DNA from: Ptychodera flava
Lineage: Eukaryota > Hemichordata > Enteropneusta > Ptychoderidae
Assembly: GCF_041260155.1 (NCBI RefSeq)
Contig: NC_091933.1
Location: 24,027,174 to 24,091,173, forward strand
Length of the DNA stretch: 64,000 nucleotides
Reading direction: 5' to 3'
Shown: positions 1 to 13,743 of the stretch, piece after piece
Layout: every line of letters starts with the position of its first letter
Position numbering within the stretch: position 1 is the first letter of the stretch
Notes under the pieces: model-generated
What the model was told of the DNA's origin: nothing
The model's input: the letters and a program-made list of their open reading frames with translations, nothing else
Databases searched by the model: none
Translations under genes and position numbers: made by a program

Positions 1-405
1 TCGTGTTAATAGTGCAATATGGACAAAATGCCGTTCGAAATTCTGAGTATATTATTGAAAATATCCATTAATGCGTCTTGAAGCGGGCTGCTGTGCATTG
101 ACTAGCATGGCATACACAATGAAAAGTAGGCGGGTGGATGGCAGGCCAAATTATGGGGACAAATCGAAGGATACGTGAGTGGGCTTAGAAGAATTGATAA
201 AATTCACGCAAAATCAACGGACAGACCGGAACAAAAGTCTTACGTTAAAATAAGCGATGACGATCTCGTTTTCAGTGCCATAAAGAGCTCATTGCATGAA
301 AGTACGAAGTCGATGACACAGAAGTACTCAGAGTTGTATAAAACGACAAATGCACGATATTAAATGCAAGGAACTACTGCCATCTTTGAGCTGGGAAGGG
401 ACATT

Positions 406-589
406 AAAGGCATACAGTGACCTGTAAGCTAAATATTCCCATATATGGTCAAAGGGGTGTTCCTTGGTATTCAATATGCCCATGTGAGGGCGCTGTTTTT
501 AAAAAGCGGCCAACCGCTTACAATCAGTGATTGGTTAGATTTTCTCTTTCCGTGGTAACTGTGGCAAAATTGGAACAGGTGACAGTATA
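406..589 (+). mobile_element. MITE family A, copy 1
   Basis: About 180 bp that recurs at 23675-23854 (inverted) and 28190-28364. Shared parts are the CCCATATATGG..CAAAGG block, TTCCTTGGTATTCAA, GTGAGGG.GCTGTTTTTAAAA and ends resembling AAGGTATACTGTCACCTGT. There is no coding capacity. The ends suggest a short TIR element; this copy has a degraded right end. Confidence 0.7.
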
Positions 590-787
590 GTATCGCATAT
601 CTAGCCTATAATGGATGAAAGGTTGATTTGCAAGGCTATGTCAGTCTGGTGAATATCTTTGTGTTTCATGCACTTGTTGACAAATTGAAACGTTGCTGCA
701 TATCCAAAAGTAACTTCAAAGATATTACATATCTAATGAACGTCATCTGCACCCCTATCAGTGTGAGGAAACCACGGGTGGTTTTAC

Positions 788-3700
788 CTGTGATGACGTA
801 TTGCCCATTCCTTGTGATTCTCATCGCCGACACCTTGTCTGTGTGTCCCGTCATCGTGTGAATCAAGGGACCACCTGGCTTGGTCAGGCAAAGATGCGAC
901 GGAAGCAACCCGGCGGTGACGTCACCAACAGCAGCCATGTCGAGTAAGTTACACGCCTCCTAAAACAACCATATAAAAATACCGGGGAAATTGAATATGT
1001 CGAATCTAGACTGAAGCCATTGAAATATGGAGTAAGTTGCGTTGAGATTGATATTTCTGTCTTGCTTTATTCAGAACGACTTAGATTAAAGTAAATCATG
1101 GAATGAAGAACAACATAGAGTGTTTCGTTTTTCTCTGATGACAAATATTGATCAAATTGAAGATGGCTGTCAAATGTGTTAGTTCTGTGCATGCCAAGAT
1201 ATGTATTTTTGTATATATTTTACTGATCACAATTTCAACACCTTCAAATAAACACTCAAGAGCATAAACGAGACTCATAAAGACACAAGAAATTCGAAAT
1301 ATGATGTTCCCGTATACGTAGGCGTTGTACTGTCGAGAAAAATGCCTTCGCTAATTAAGCAAGCTGTCTCCATGACAATCTACACGTGTACACCCTACCA
1401 CGTTTTAACATAGTAATGACGTCACTAAATGAGCTAATGCACTTACGTTTGGCATTCTTCCAAGTAATTGGCCGGGTAACTGATAAGGACTCAATATGAT
1501 CCCTTCTTCGGAGAGCTGTAAAGTTTCTTTGACACGCGTGATGTCTTCGTCGTCTGGAAAAGATTTCGTGGCGGTTCTGAAATCATCCATCACTTGTCTG
1601 AAAGACGCAGAATTAAATAAAAGACTGAAATGTCAGATTTATCAAGAGGTCACTCATATTTCAATTCAATGAGAGTCATGCAAGCACTAAGAGCGTTGGT
1701 TTCCCGTCCATCCAACTTAATTCAGTGGACACCACATACATTCAGGGAGGGACCATTACATCTTTGCATGGGGTTGAAAGAATATGTCATGTGTTTCATC
1801 ATCGTGTGAGTGAGAGATGATATGCCTCTTTTGACTGTCTGGCTGCTCGAATGATTGTTTTGTGATCAACTTTGTTAGCTTTACAGTCTCATCACCTTCG
1901 AGATAACACTGCTGGCTAAGGAACTTCGGCTCATTTACTTCCATACTCATTCACTCATGACATTGCGGTCTACGTCAACTTCTCACCTGAAACTAGTTGC
2001 CTTTACTTTGGTAAGCAGCCAGTCGAAATTGCATAGAACGTCTTTTTTCAGCGCTTTCAGGTTTCCACTGCCGATGAGGTGTGTGGGCAACTCATTCAGC
2101 TTGCGTAGATTGTACTTCGTTGAAGTGAAGGCAAGTGGCTGGGATGCAACGAATCGATCGGCTTCGCTTTTCTGGCCTTGCCTGGTAACGTAACTTTTCT
2201 TGACCCCTGTGGAACGAGTACAATGTATTTTAACACCTTACGACCAATGGTAAGTTTATAAACTGCAATAAAATCTGAGTTGCTAAAAATTAACTACTTG
2301 TTTTCGATGAAATATGCTGAGTTAAAAACACTATGTCTTTACACTGTTTACATTTGATCATACATTGTGCGTGCGACAAACAATTTAAAAATTAGCATTT
2401 AAACTACATGAGCTCGCTTGAACGAATTGAGCGCCACTTTACTATCTGGCATCCACTTCGTATTTAATCACAAACTAATATCTTGAGCGGCAGTTTCTAC
2501 CGAAACAACAGACGACGTACCGTTCGCCCACTTTCCGCTGAAATAGTCTGCCTCTCCGCGATGTATTAACTTCTTCTGCCGTTCATCGCTCAAATACCGT
2601 TCCCTGGCGGCTTCGATGAACTGGCGGTGATACCAGTAAATAACCCGCGATCCATCCGCTCCTCTCTCAACCAGGTAAGACGACAGCGCCGAGTGTATTC
2701 GTATCCATAGCAACGGGGGTAGGCGTCGAGTGGGCGGAGTCCAATACTGGTAGACGTCATTTAATACGTCATCATCGCACGATAGGATGTCTTCGATTTC
2801 GGATTCTGAAAGACCACTTTTGGCTGCGAAGAGAATGTGACCATGTCAGACGTGGGGAATGAAATAATCATGTCTCTGTTAAATAAATGGCAATGAGGCC
2901 AAAAAGGTCATTTGTCTAATAGTTAAAACGATGACATACTTTATTCATCCATACGTTTGCGTATATGTGTTATTACGTGACGTAAATTTGAAATCGTGCT
3001 AGAATGATCATACCTGGCGTGGATTCCCAATTATTTGATGATAGATAGCACGAAAATGAACAAAATATCGATACTCCTTTCTTTTCCTGATTCTGATGCC
3101 GGGTTCTGATGGAGAGGCGGACAAACAAACTGGTGGCGTCCTTCTTGTCCGGCGGTATTCAATAATTAACTGTGTAAAAGGGTGACTCCACTCTCCTTAT
3201 CTCTATTCAATTTACCTGCAGTAAGGTATCCAAGAGCTCGCTGGACCAGCACTTTTCCCATTTCTCTCTCAATTCTTGCAAATAGACAGTTGATAACGCC
3301 CCTGACAGTGTCCTCCAGATTGGTCTCATCCTGAGGAGTGAACGAGCGCCACCTACAGGCCTCGTCGAAACACAGCTTCAGGTAGAGAGGCAGCGGACAC
3401 TTCTCGAAGCCCCGGGTCAAAATATCCATCTGCTGAGTTGTCAAAGTGCGCTTGGCTGACTTGAACCATTCCTGGAGAATGTCGTGCGCGTCATCCTGGG
3501 CCAGCTGGGGCACTGGCACAAACAGGGACTCTTCTTTTATCATCCCCTTGAAGGAATAACGAAATTTTTTTAATAATCGGATAAATTGAAGTGCAACTGT
3601 TAACGGTTTTATCATTGTGTGAACGCAGACGCCAAAGCTGTGTAAGAAAGGGCCGGTGATTGATCAAAGCTCAGCAGAGACACTCAAATGTCTACTGGTT

Positions 3701-5727
3701 CAGCAAGTGGATCTATGCTCTTAGCGTTAATACCCCGGCGTAGCCATATTGGACAGTAACGACGAAAGCACGAATACCTACAGGTACGTGGGATGGGCGT
3801 CCTGTTTGTAAAATCTGAAAGCGATTTGTCGCTTAAATGATATTGAATCAGGAGAGATAAACTTAAACCAAAAAAATCAGTGACGCGAACACCTTTAATG
3901 CGTTGAGTATACAGAATTCTGAGGACACGATGAGGAATAAACGTAATTAGTATTACACGTCTGTAATATCAATACTGTTTAGATAAATCGTCATGGTTGT
4001 AACTGTCCAATCTATTCGCAACGTTTGCATTTATTCGGAATCTCAGGCTCACCTGTAACATCGGAAAACACGTGTGTTCCTCTTCTGGTAACGTAGAAAC
4101 GACTATCTTCACGTAACTAGGCAGTTGCCTTGGTAACCAACTGAGTTGTCTTGCAGCATCTTGTAGAAAGGGGGAACAAAATGGTTTGTTGCTTGCAAGA
4201 TACCATATCAAAATTACATGTTGAAATGCACACTTTCATACGAAACCTAGTGGTCAGCGAGCACTTTCGGAACATCCTAGCCTTGGATTCTACCACAGTC
4301 ATTTGGTACAGGGACAGCGATCCTACATAGGTTGAGTGTGGGGGCTGTGAGGGCGCCCACTGGAAACACAATAGACTTCGGTTGAATTATATCTTAGTGA
4401 TCTTACCTTGCGAGTCTAATTGATCGAGGGAGTCGAGAAAGACAACAAGCTGTGACTCCGCGGATGCCAGGGTCAAACATTGCGGAAGAAATTCTCGAAG
4501 TTCCTTCAAACCCTAAAATGAAAATTCGATTCGATAAGATAAAATATTGTCCTAAATGACACAAACAAGCGAAATCTTCGTGCGATGTGTTTGAACTCAA
4601 GACTGCGCATGTTTATCGACTTACCCGAGGAACAACCATGTTGCTATTGTAGGATTTTACGATTTGTTCGCAAACGGTAGTCAGCAATAGGTGAATAATC
4701 GTACTGTCTGGGGTGGTTCCCAGGAACCTGAAAGAAAAATGGAGGGAAATAGTAAGCACCTTTCCCGGGTGTCGAACAAAATTAAAGAACAACATTTTAT
4801 ATCAGTGTAGCTGCTAACAATATTTAGTGCCGAGCAACGTTTTATATTAGTGTAGATGCGTCATTTGTTAATTTCTGACAACATGTTGAAACCATGCAAC
4901 CATTGGAGTTCACCAACGAGCAGCTGTTATGATCTGATTTTACAGTATCGGCGCCCTAGTAACATGTACGTTCTGAAAGCTATCACAAATCTTCACAGTA
5001 CCTCAATACAAGTTTGCACCTTCCCTGGAGCCATTTGTTTACCATGGTGGCCGCCATGGCAACGATAGATGTCTTGCCACAGCCAGACTGTCCGTAGATA
5101 ACCATCGGTTGACGGGAGTCGCTCTTCACATATGATTCAATCCTCTGTGTGGAATGACAAAACGGAATGGAGTTAAAAACGGCCTGTAGATTGGTTAAGT
5201 TCACGGCGATTTTAAGAACAAGAGACAGCCACAATGGGCATGCCAAGAACGTATAAATGGATACATACACATACACGCACTAACCCAAGCCACCCTGCCC
5301 AAAACACACACGCTGCTACACATACCTTTAGCGTATCCTGACGACCGTGGAAGGCTTCACACTTTTGTTGGCAGAAACTGGCGTGTTGAATAACTTCTTC
5401 GTATAACGCATCGTGCACCTGCTCTCGTTCAGCGATTCCGCGTTCGATCATACCTTCGAGGCGACTTTGGAATGTCTTGCAAAGGTTTGTTATTGACTTG
5501 CTATGAACTGCCGGATCAATTTCTGCGATTGAAGTTATGTTAGAAATCGTTGGAAATAGTCAACGGATGAAAACAACTCGCACTCAGATAAACATTTAAA
5601 ATGAATAAAATGAATATGGCAGACGTACCATCGAATAAACAATGTCCTCTCTGGCAAAAATATTTTGCGAATGACGTCATAATACGGAAGTTGTACACAG
5701 TATAAGTATAGGATGGAACTGTACGAC

Positions 5728-5786
<59 letters not shown>

Positions 5787-5861
5787 GTTCGTAAACTTAA
5801 AAATATTTGCTCGCCGCCTATATATCAAAATATTTTTAATCAGATAACATTTTATTATTTG

Positions 5862-5905
<44 letters not shown>

Positions 5906-8900
5906 GGTTGCCATAAAGCGATTATGGTGATAACCGGGAGGGCACATTGTATACATTTTGTATATATATATATATATATATATACATACACACATAGTAC
6001 ACGCACACACTTGCTCTAACGATTCTACCATTATTACATGAATGCCTTACTTCCACGTTTCCATGGTACACTGTAATCTGAGATGTTACTTTGTGGTAAT
6101 GCACTTGGAATTCGATCGTTTTTTAGGAGTTGTAACAAGTCTTGTGATGTTTGGTTTGGAGTTCCTGAGGAAAAAACGCAAATAATTGTATAAAGCAATA
6201 CGAATTTCTCGACGCAGAAATGGGTCCTGGTCATAAGTTCCCCTACAACGTAACGACACATTCAGACATTCAATTAATTTGTGGTAATTTTGTACAAGAG
6301 ATTTTTTTTCATCGAGAACGTCCTTACCTTTGTCATCTAACTGGTCGATAAATGCTCTCGCCGTCGAATTGCGATCGTTGGCTGACAATCCCGTGATCTC
6401 TCGTTTCAACCACAGACAGCATGAGGGCGCGTTGTCAACGCCCACTACACCAGACTCTACTTCTTTTTCTGTCACTGGAAATTGATAACAAAACATCATG
6501 TTTAACGCGATGGAAATACTATTTGTGTAGACCGTAATTACATACAGGCCTGAAATAAAATCACGCTTCTGCATGGTATATGTAATTCATGAAAAACTAC
6601 ACACATGTCAGTTCTTGAACACCAATATTGTTTTTCGGCAACGGCCAGACAAAGAAGGTGGGATCTTGACGTGGGAAGGTCAATTCCCTTTTTGTCATGG
6701 TGTTCTCAAGAGAAAACACACTTATAAATACACATAAAATACTTGCATCTGTAAATAGTTTTATGTGCACCACTTACAGGAACTTATATATTTATGAGCT
6801 GTTATGGAATCTTTAATACAGGAAAGCGAAGCTTTCGTAATGACGTCACTCAGTTTCTCGTAAGCGCGCCACCACTCAGCCTTTGCCTTCTCCGCCAAGA
6901 TCCTGTTGCTTGGGTGACCGAAGTTTGCGATGATTGACGAAATGGAAAGTAGTGTGTACGCCGATGGCACTGCATTGTTGTCCTCCTTATACCACCTACA
7001 TAATAAAAAACGAAAGGAATGTAAAAGCTAAAACAGGATTACATCGACGGGTGACGGATAGAGCATTTTAAAATGATGATGCAGATTGTGTAAAGAAGAA
7101 GAGAGATTGCACGTGAGTTGAATCGTGACTTATTACAATTTGTGGAACTGAGTTACATTGTTCAAATTCCCTAGTTTGCTCGTCCACTCCTTATTTTGAT
7201 CACTACTGATTCATCAAATAATAACGACTAGCTAAACTTAAACACAGAAAACTTTGAGTCGATTCGGGTGTTATAGCCGCGGTATAACTGAACAAGCAGG
7301 CCAGCTTTCATTTCATTCCTGTGATTAACCAACGGTAGCAAGTGAAACCAAGAAGCGAATTATAAGAATTGTTAAGCCAAAGTAAAGTTACCGTGTCATC
7401 AACGCTCTCTCCTCTTCGTCTATCACTGAACTGAACATGAGTTCAAAATCGTCGCTGCCGATTGTGGGTGGTAGAGGGCGATATCCATACTTGTGCGACA
7501 GTAAACTCTGGAAGGAGTCAAACGTTATCACTCACAATTTCGAACATTTTGCGACACGGGAGAGGAATCATTAAAAGTTCTAAAGTGTAGTACCTCTAAA
7601 TGCGCTGTGTCTCGTTTTGGCGGTTTTCATATTTTACGTGATACTTTTAAAGCATTTTGGAAATTAGCATAGGCAAAAAGCAACCATAGGGTAAAAGTTT
7701 TTTTGCCTTACCACAAAATTTGGCCCGGTTGAAATATTCTGACATTTCTTTATTTCATTCAGGCAGAGTTGAAGGGTAATGTGATCGTTGGCGGCGCCGT
7801 CCGACACTCCCCATCGCATATCTACGACCTGTGAGAAATGAAAATTACTGAAACATGTGACGAATACTTTCTTTTTTCGTCGATAATTCGGACTACAGTA
7901 AGCCAAGGTTCGCCCAATGTTGAGGACGTGTTAGTGTTTATTTTTTACATAAACCTTTCAGAACTTTGAACATAAAGCCAGTTTTAAGAATTATTCGACA
8001 ATACCTTAACTTGAATGCCCGTAACTTTATGTATGAATAATGTATGTGTGTGCTTACGTACGATTTATGTATGCATGTATGTATCGTACGTATGAATTAT
8101 TGTGAAGTTCATGTGGGCGGGCACTTGTGCATTTATTCATTTACATATGTATTTATGTCCTGTTAGGCTGTCATTAACGCAGCAACTTTTATTTTTAGAC
8201 AAAACTTTTACTTCGTTGGGTGATCTCTTTCAGATCTTTAACTCTTACCTGAAACTCATAGCCTCGTTCATGGCAGAAAGTTTTCAATTTTGGAACTGCA
8301 TGGTACATGAGCGCATTGCGTTCTTCGTTTGTATCTAAAAAGGGGGAGAACTTTGTTACAAGACACAGCAGAATTTGTGCTCTAACGTACAAATTACATT
8401 CATTGAGTTGTAAACTATTTATGTAGAGAATCAAGTATGAAAGATTCACTTGCCTGTAAAGGTAGAACTCACAAAAATGCGGACAACTTTCGCGACATTT
8501 GGAATATTGCCCTCTATTGCACCGGTCAGTATGCGTTCATAACGATCCCTGAGAGCTGTGCTCCTGCAAAACATAAATGCGAGCCATATTATGATCCATT
8601 GGCCATCTTTTCGCGATACAAATAAATATGGGTTGAGTATTGTCCTTCCTTTTTTATCAATTTAGATACATGACAATAGAGGTCCTATTTGACTTATTTC
8701 GCTGAGCGGACAGATGAAAATAGCTTGCACTACCAAGGACGAATGAAAATGAATCAGATTTCAATTTGGTAGAAATGAAATTTGTACATCTATCTCGAGT
8801 TACTTGACAGGTAAAAGGAAAGAGGAATTTGTAATATAGATCATAGAATGTTATTCATATAATGCATGCGATATTAGAATTCTTGTGTGAGACATGTATG

Positions 8901-9201
8901 TATCATGCAGTTCATGAAGCAGTTGTAAAAGTGGTATCGTCATGCAAGCCTTTCTCGCGAACCTTACTTACCCGTTCCGGTCGTTCTGGTCGCCGGCCAG
9001 GGACTTTTCCTCGTCCGTATATTTCTTCTCGATGGCTTCCTTCATTGCCTCGATGTGTCGTTGAAGCATAACCGCCAAGGGAATGTCCTCTACGGCCACC
9101 GTCCTCGGAGACGCCACGGTCGATGCGACCGACTGCGGCGTTGCACTTTTCCCGACGGGAGGCAGTATACCTAAATTATTGGACTTGGGTCTGTAACCCA
9201 T
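788..9201 (-). CDS. NWD1: NWD1-like NACHT and WD-repeat protein (18 coding exons; 3' end beyond window)
   Basis: Exons, 5' to 3' on the minus strand: 9201-8972, 8563-8454, 8334-8249, 7828-7712, 7507-7392, 6995-6778, 6474-6328, 6164-6051, 5522-5326, 5144-5002, 4727-4625, 4512-4407, 4159-4053, 3546-3216, 2823-2521, 2206-1987, 1597-1447, 959-788. Every junction keeps frame, giving about 990 residues. Order of parts: a low-complexity leader; a DUF4062-like region (RIFVSSTFTDTNEERNAL, then DMRWGV and GPNFV); a NACHT ATPase with Walker A GQSGCGKTS (about 5087) and Walker B LVVFLDSLDQLD (about 4420-4455); a winged-helix region; LRKLNELPTHLI; and the first WD40 repeat, with LIHTMTGHTDKVSAM. These are the landmarks of vertebrate NWD1, a cytosolic STAND ATPase. 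The ATG at 9201 follows an acceptor at 9204. The remaining WD repeats should lie left of the window. The ligand is unknown. The family call is firm; one-to-one orthology is not tested. Confidence 0.9.
5727..5786 (+). repeat. (GATA)n microsatellite
   Basis: About 15 uninterrupted units in an intron of the NWD1-like gene, with (CA)n at 5864-5902 and (TA)n at 5960-5984 close by. Confidence 0.95.
8335..8453 (-). other. GC-AG intron of the NWD1-like gene
   Basis: The second intron starts GCAAGT after TTTACAG and ends TTTTAG. Only this junction gives the continuous SSTFTDTNEER reading, which is conserved in the family. GC donors are rare but normally have a good consensus otherwise, as here. Confidence 0.7.
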
Positions 9202-9558
9202 CCCTGAATAAGACGGGGGAAAATACCTTATAAATAAAGACTTTCCTTTTTAGTGCCTCTTTTTACCTATCAAAAAGTCCGTGATTTTTTGTAATTACGC
9301 AACATTAGAAACGATGAAGGAGAGGTGTGCATCGGTTGTATAGTTTGACTCTACTTGTTACCCACAAAATTTGAAGGCGCCAGGAAAACGTGTTACATGG
9401 TTTACCACGGTTTTTGTAATGCTAGATGTTATTCATCCTGTACGATGATGGAGTAGAGGTAGTGCTTTTAGTGGCTACACGGTTTTTTGTAACCTGTATT
9501 TCACCACGTTAAGTGTAGATCATGACGTCAGTATGGGTTCATCACATACTTAACTCAC

Positions 9559-9614
9559 CTGCTCCAGTGAGAACGAAATCGAGTGATGCGGAATGATGGT
9601 CTGCAGAGGGCGTG
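9559..9614 (-). other. Possible 5' untranslated exon of the NWD1-like gene
   Basis: A 56-base segment lies between an acceptor (CCATACAG) and a strong donor (GTGAGT). Joined to the exon at 9203 it places the ATG at 9201 just after GGAGCAGGG. It does not join in frame to the open segment at 10201-10368. Confidence 0.4.
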
Positions 9615-9985
9615 CTGTATGGACGAGAAATGGTATTTTCTCGTCAGACGAGTGTTAGCGTTTAACGAGCATGGTTTCGTTTAAAACTCACCATACACAC
9701 TCATACATTCTGACACTGGCATGACCGACTCCATGTTTAACAAAAACAGCCGTTAAACTTACAAAAATAACCATGGACAGCAATTTCATTGGTGATATAA
9801 ATTGTCCCACTTCTCTACTGACCGTGACTCAGATAAAGTATATAACTATGAAGCAAAAACTGGATATTTTACTGTTTACATCATACAAAACATTGTATCA
9901 CATATTATGTTATATCATATAATAATTTTTTTGCCTGCAGTAATTTTACCATACACACTCAAAACACACACATATGTGTGTATGC

Positions 9986-9987
<2 letters not shown>

Positions 9988-10052
<65 letters not shown>
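9988..10052 (+). repeat. (TA)n microsatellite
   Basis: Pure TA tract preceded by a TGTG-rich stretch; it separates the candidate upstream exon from the rest of the NWD1-like gene. Confidence 0.95.
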
Positions 10053-10054
<2 letters not shown>

Positions 10055-10200
10055 AGTTTCTAAGCGAAAAACTCGCGTAACAAAACGTCGTAAATCGTAA
10101 ATGATAATTCAGTCTTTCTCGTATCATTACTCTGCTACCACGAACATTCGGGCAATTTTCGTCCGTCCGTCAACAAAAGTGAACTTAATCATTTAATCAC

Positions 10201-10368
10201 CTGCGGCCTGGAGATTTCCATTTCGCCTTGGCGTTATCGCCACCTTGACCTCTAACCGATTTCCTCGCTTTGTTGAGGATTTCTGAACTGCTCTGTTTAT
10301 CGGGCGGCAAGGCGTAGAAGGGGATCTGCGGTGACTGCAGTTTCTTCGCACGTCGGTTACCTTCCATT
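10201..10368 (-). CDS. Candidate upstream coding exon, linkage unresolved
   Basis: A minus-strand ATG at 10368 opens 56 codons (MEGNRRAKKLQSPQIPFYAL at the start) and runs straight to a donor, GTGATT, with no stop. The peptide is basic and Ser/Pro-rich. It would be a natural first exon for the NWD1-like gene, but neither direct joining to the 9203 acceptor nor joining through the 56-base exon puts ATG 9201 in frame. It could be an upstream reading frame, an alternative first exon using an unseen exon, or chance. Confidence 0.35.
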
Positions 10369-12317
<1,949 letters not shown>

Positions 12318-12326
12318 GGTCAATGC

Positions 12327-12887
12327 ACAGGGTGTTGTCTACATGTCCGTCCCCAGGTGTGGGTAGGTGTTTCGATGTATCGCTAATAAAGATATATTCT
12401 ACCAACCTTTGGTGTTTCGGTCTTAACTTAGCAATGCCCTTGATAATCTTGTGTAAACGTTTTATCAACATGCTGTGTCTATTATCTGATGAGTTTGAGT
12501 GCCTAATTAGCCAAAGTAATCAAGGGTAAATTACTAATCTGTGGACGCTCTCACTAGATTATCACCGGATTAAATTTGACAAAGTCAATAACGAACGCAC
12601 CAGCAACCTTGCTGGTGCGTTCGTTATTGACTTTGTCAAATTTAATCCGGTGATAATCTGGTGAGAGCGTCCACAGATTAGTAATTTACCCTTGATTACT
12701 TTGGCTAATTAGGCACTCAAACTCATCAGATAATATACGCAGCATGTTGATAAAACGTATACGCAAGATTGTCAAGGGCAGTGCTAATTAAGACCGAAAC
12801 ACCAAAGGTTGGTAGAATATATCTTTATTAGCGATACAACGAAACACCTACCCACCCCTGGGGACGGACATGTAGACAACACCCTGT
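12327..12887. mobile_element. 561-bp near-perfect palindromic (fold-back) MITE, copy 1
   Basis: The two arms are reverse complements over almost their whole length and meet at ACCAGCAA-CC-TTGCTGGT, leaving a 2-base centre at 12607-12608. The ends are ACAGGGTGTTGTCTAC and its complement. GGTCAATGC stands on both sides (12318-12326 and 12888-12896), a clean 9-bp target duplication. There is no coding capacity. Nine-base duplications with long inverted arms fit MULE/Mutator-like or Merlin-like elements; the superfamily is inferred only. Confidence 0.9.
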
Positions 12888-12896
12888 GGTCAATGC

Positions 12897-13477
12897 TTTA
12901 TTGAAGACCTCCCTCAACGGACAGTTCCTCCTGCCATGCCAGCATGTACAGTGCTCGACATGTCAAAACGCCGTGCAATGCGGCTGTTACATGCACCAGC
13001 GCACCGGTATAGAGTTGTCGTTACTCATTATGTTTTGCAGCTTGATATCTGAGCCATCATGGGCGTATAAACCAGAAAGAATCATCTTAGAACAGTCCGA
13101 TATGGGGTCTTAGAAATGGTCCAACCTACTCGGCAATTTCCGAGTACACCCTAGGCAAACCGAGGATCATTGTTCATTGTGTATACGGTACGTAATTTGT
13201 ATTTCAGGAAATCAGTGGACATTTCGACTACCTTACTTTACATATCCAATACACAATTAAGACTAAAAAGTAAATGCTTTGGATAGAAGCCCAGAGTCGA
13301 ATAGTAATACAGCCATACGGACGTAGTCAGGACTTTGTTTTTTTAAGCTTCGCTAAACATTCATTTGAAAAATAATTGTCATGTTTACTACTATTTCCGA
13401 TACAATCCATTAAAACAAACACTTACGACAGTTCAACAATCAATTATTGAATATAATTTCGTTGCTGAACTCGAGAC
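12897..13477. other. Between palindrome and mGluR-like gene; no gene seen
   Basis: No coding or structural feature recognised apart from the start of the receptor's 3' UTR. Confidence 0.5.
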
Positions 13478-13483
13478 TTTATT
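13478..13483 (-). promoter_or_regulatory. Poly(A) signal AATAAA of the mGluR-like gene
   Basis: Minus-strand AATAAA about 260 bases after the receptor stop codon (13744-13746). The region between is taken as 3' UTR. Confidence 0.5.
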
Positions 13484-13743
13484 CACACCAAATGGCTTTA
13501 CCCCATCGAAAGTATATATGTCCCCTGATATTCTATCCCCTTTTAAATGCGTTTTTCCTTCAAGGCGACTGATTCCATGGATTTTAAAAGTTTCGTCTAT
13601 CTCAAGTTTCATCTGTCTCTCAAATTCTCTATAACTACTTCCCATAATCGTTAGATTCGTTTGATTTGAAGCGTCTTCTTTGTCCGACACAAACTTGTTA
13701 CGTGTCACGTCATATTTACAATCTGATTTTCAGCCAATACCAC

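Noticed and set aside
175-363. 62-codon plus-strand frame at the left edge
   Set aside because: No domain, no splice evidence and opposite to the gene in the area; probably chance.
2468-2520. Continuation of the NWD1-like exon to a stop at 2468
   Set aside because: The GTACGTC donor at 2520 gives a phase match to the next exon with conserved LRKLNELP sequence; the read-through end has no family match.
13433-13708. Open minus-strand frame of 91 codons just after the receptor stop
   Set aside because: It overlaps the AATAAA at 13478-13483, has no usable splice link to the receptor frame and no family features; treated as 3' UTR.
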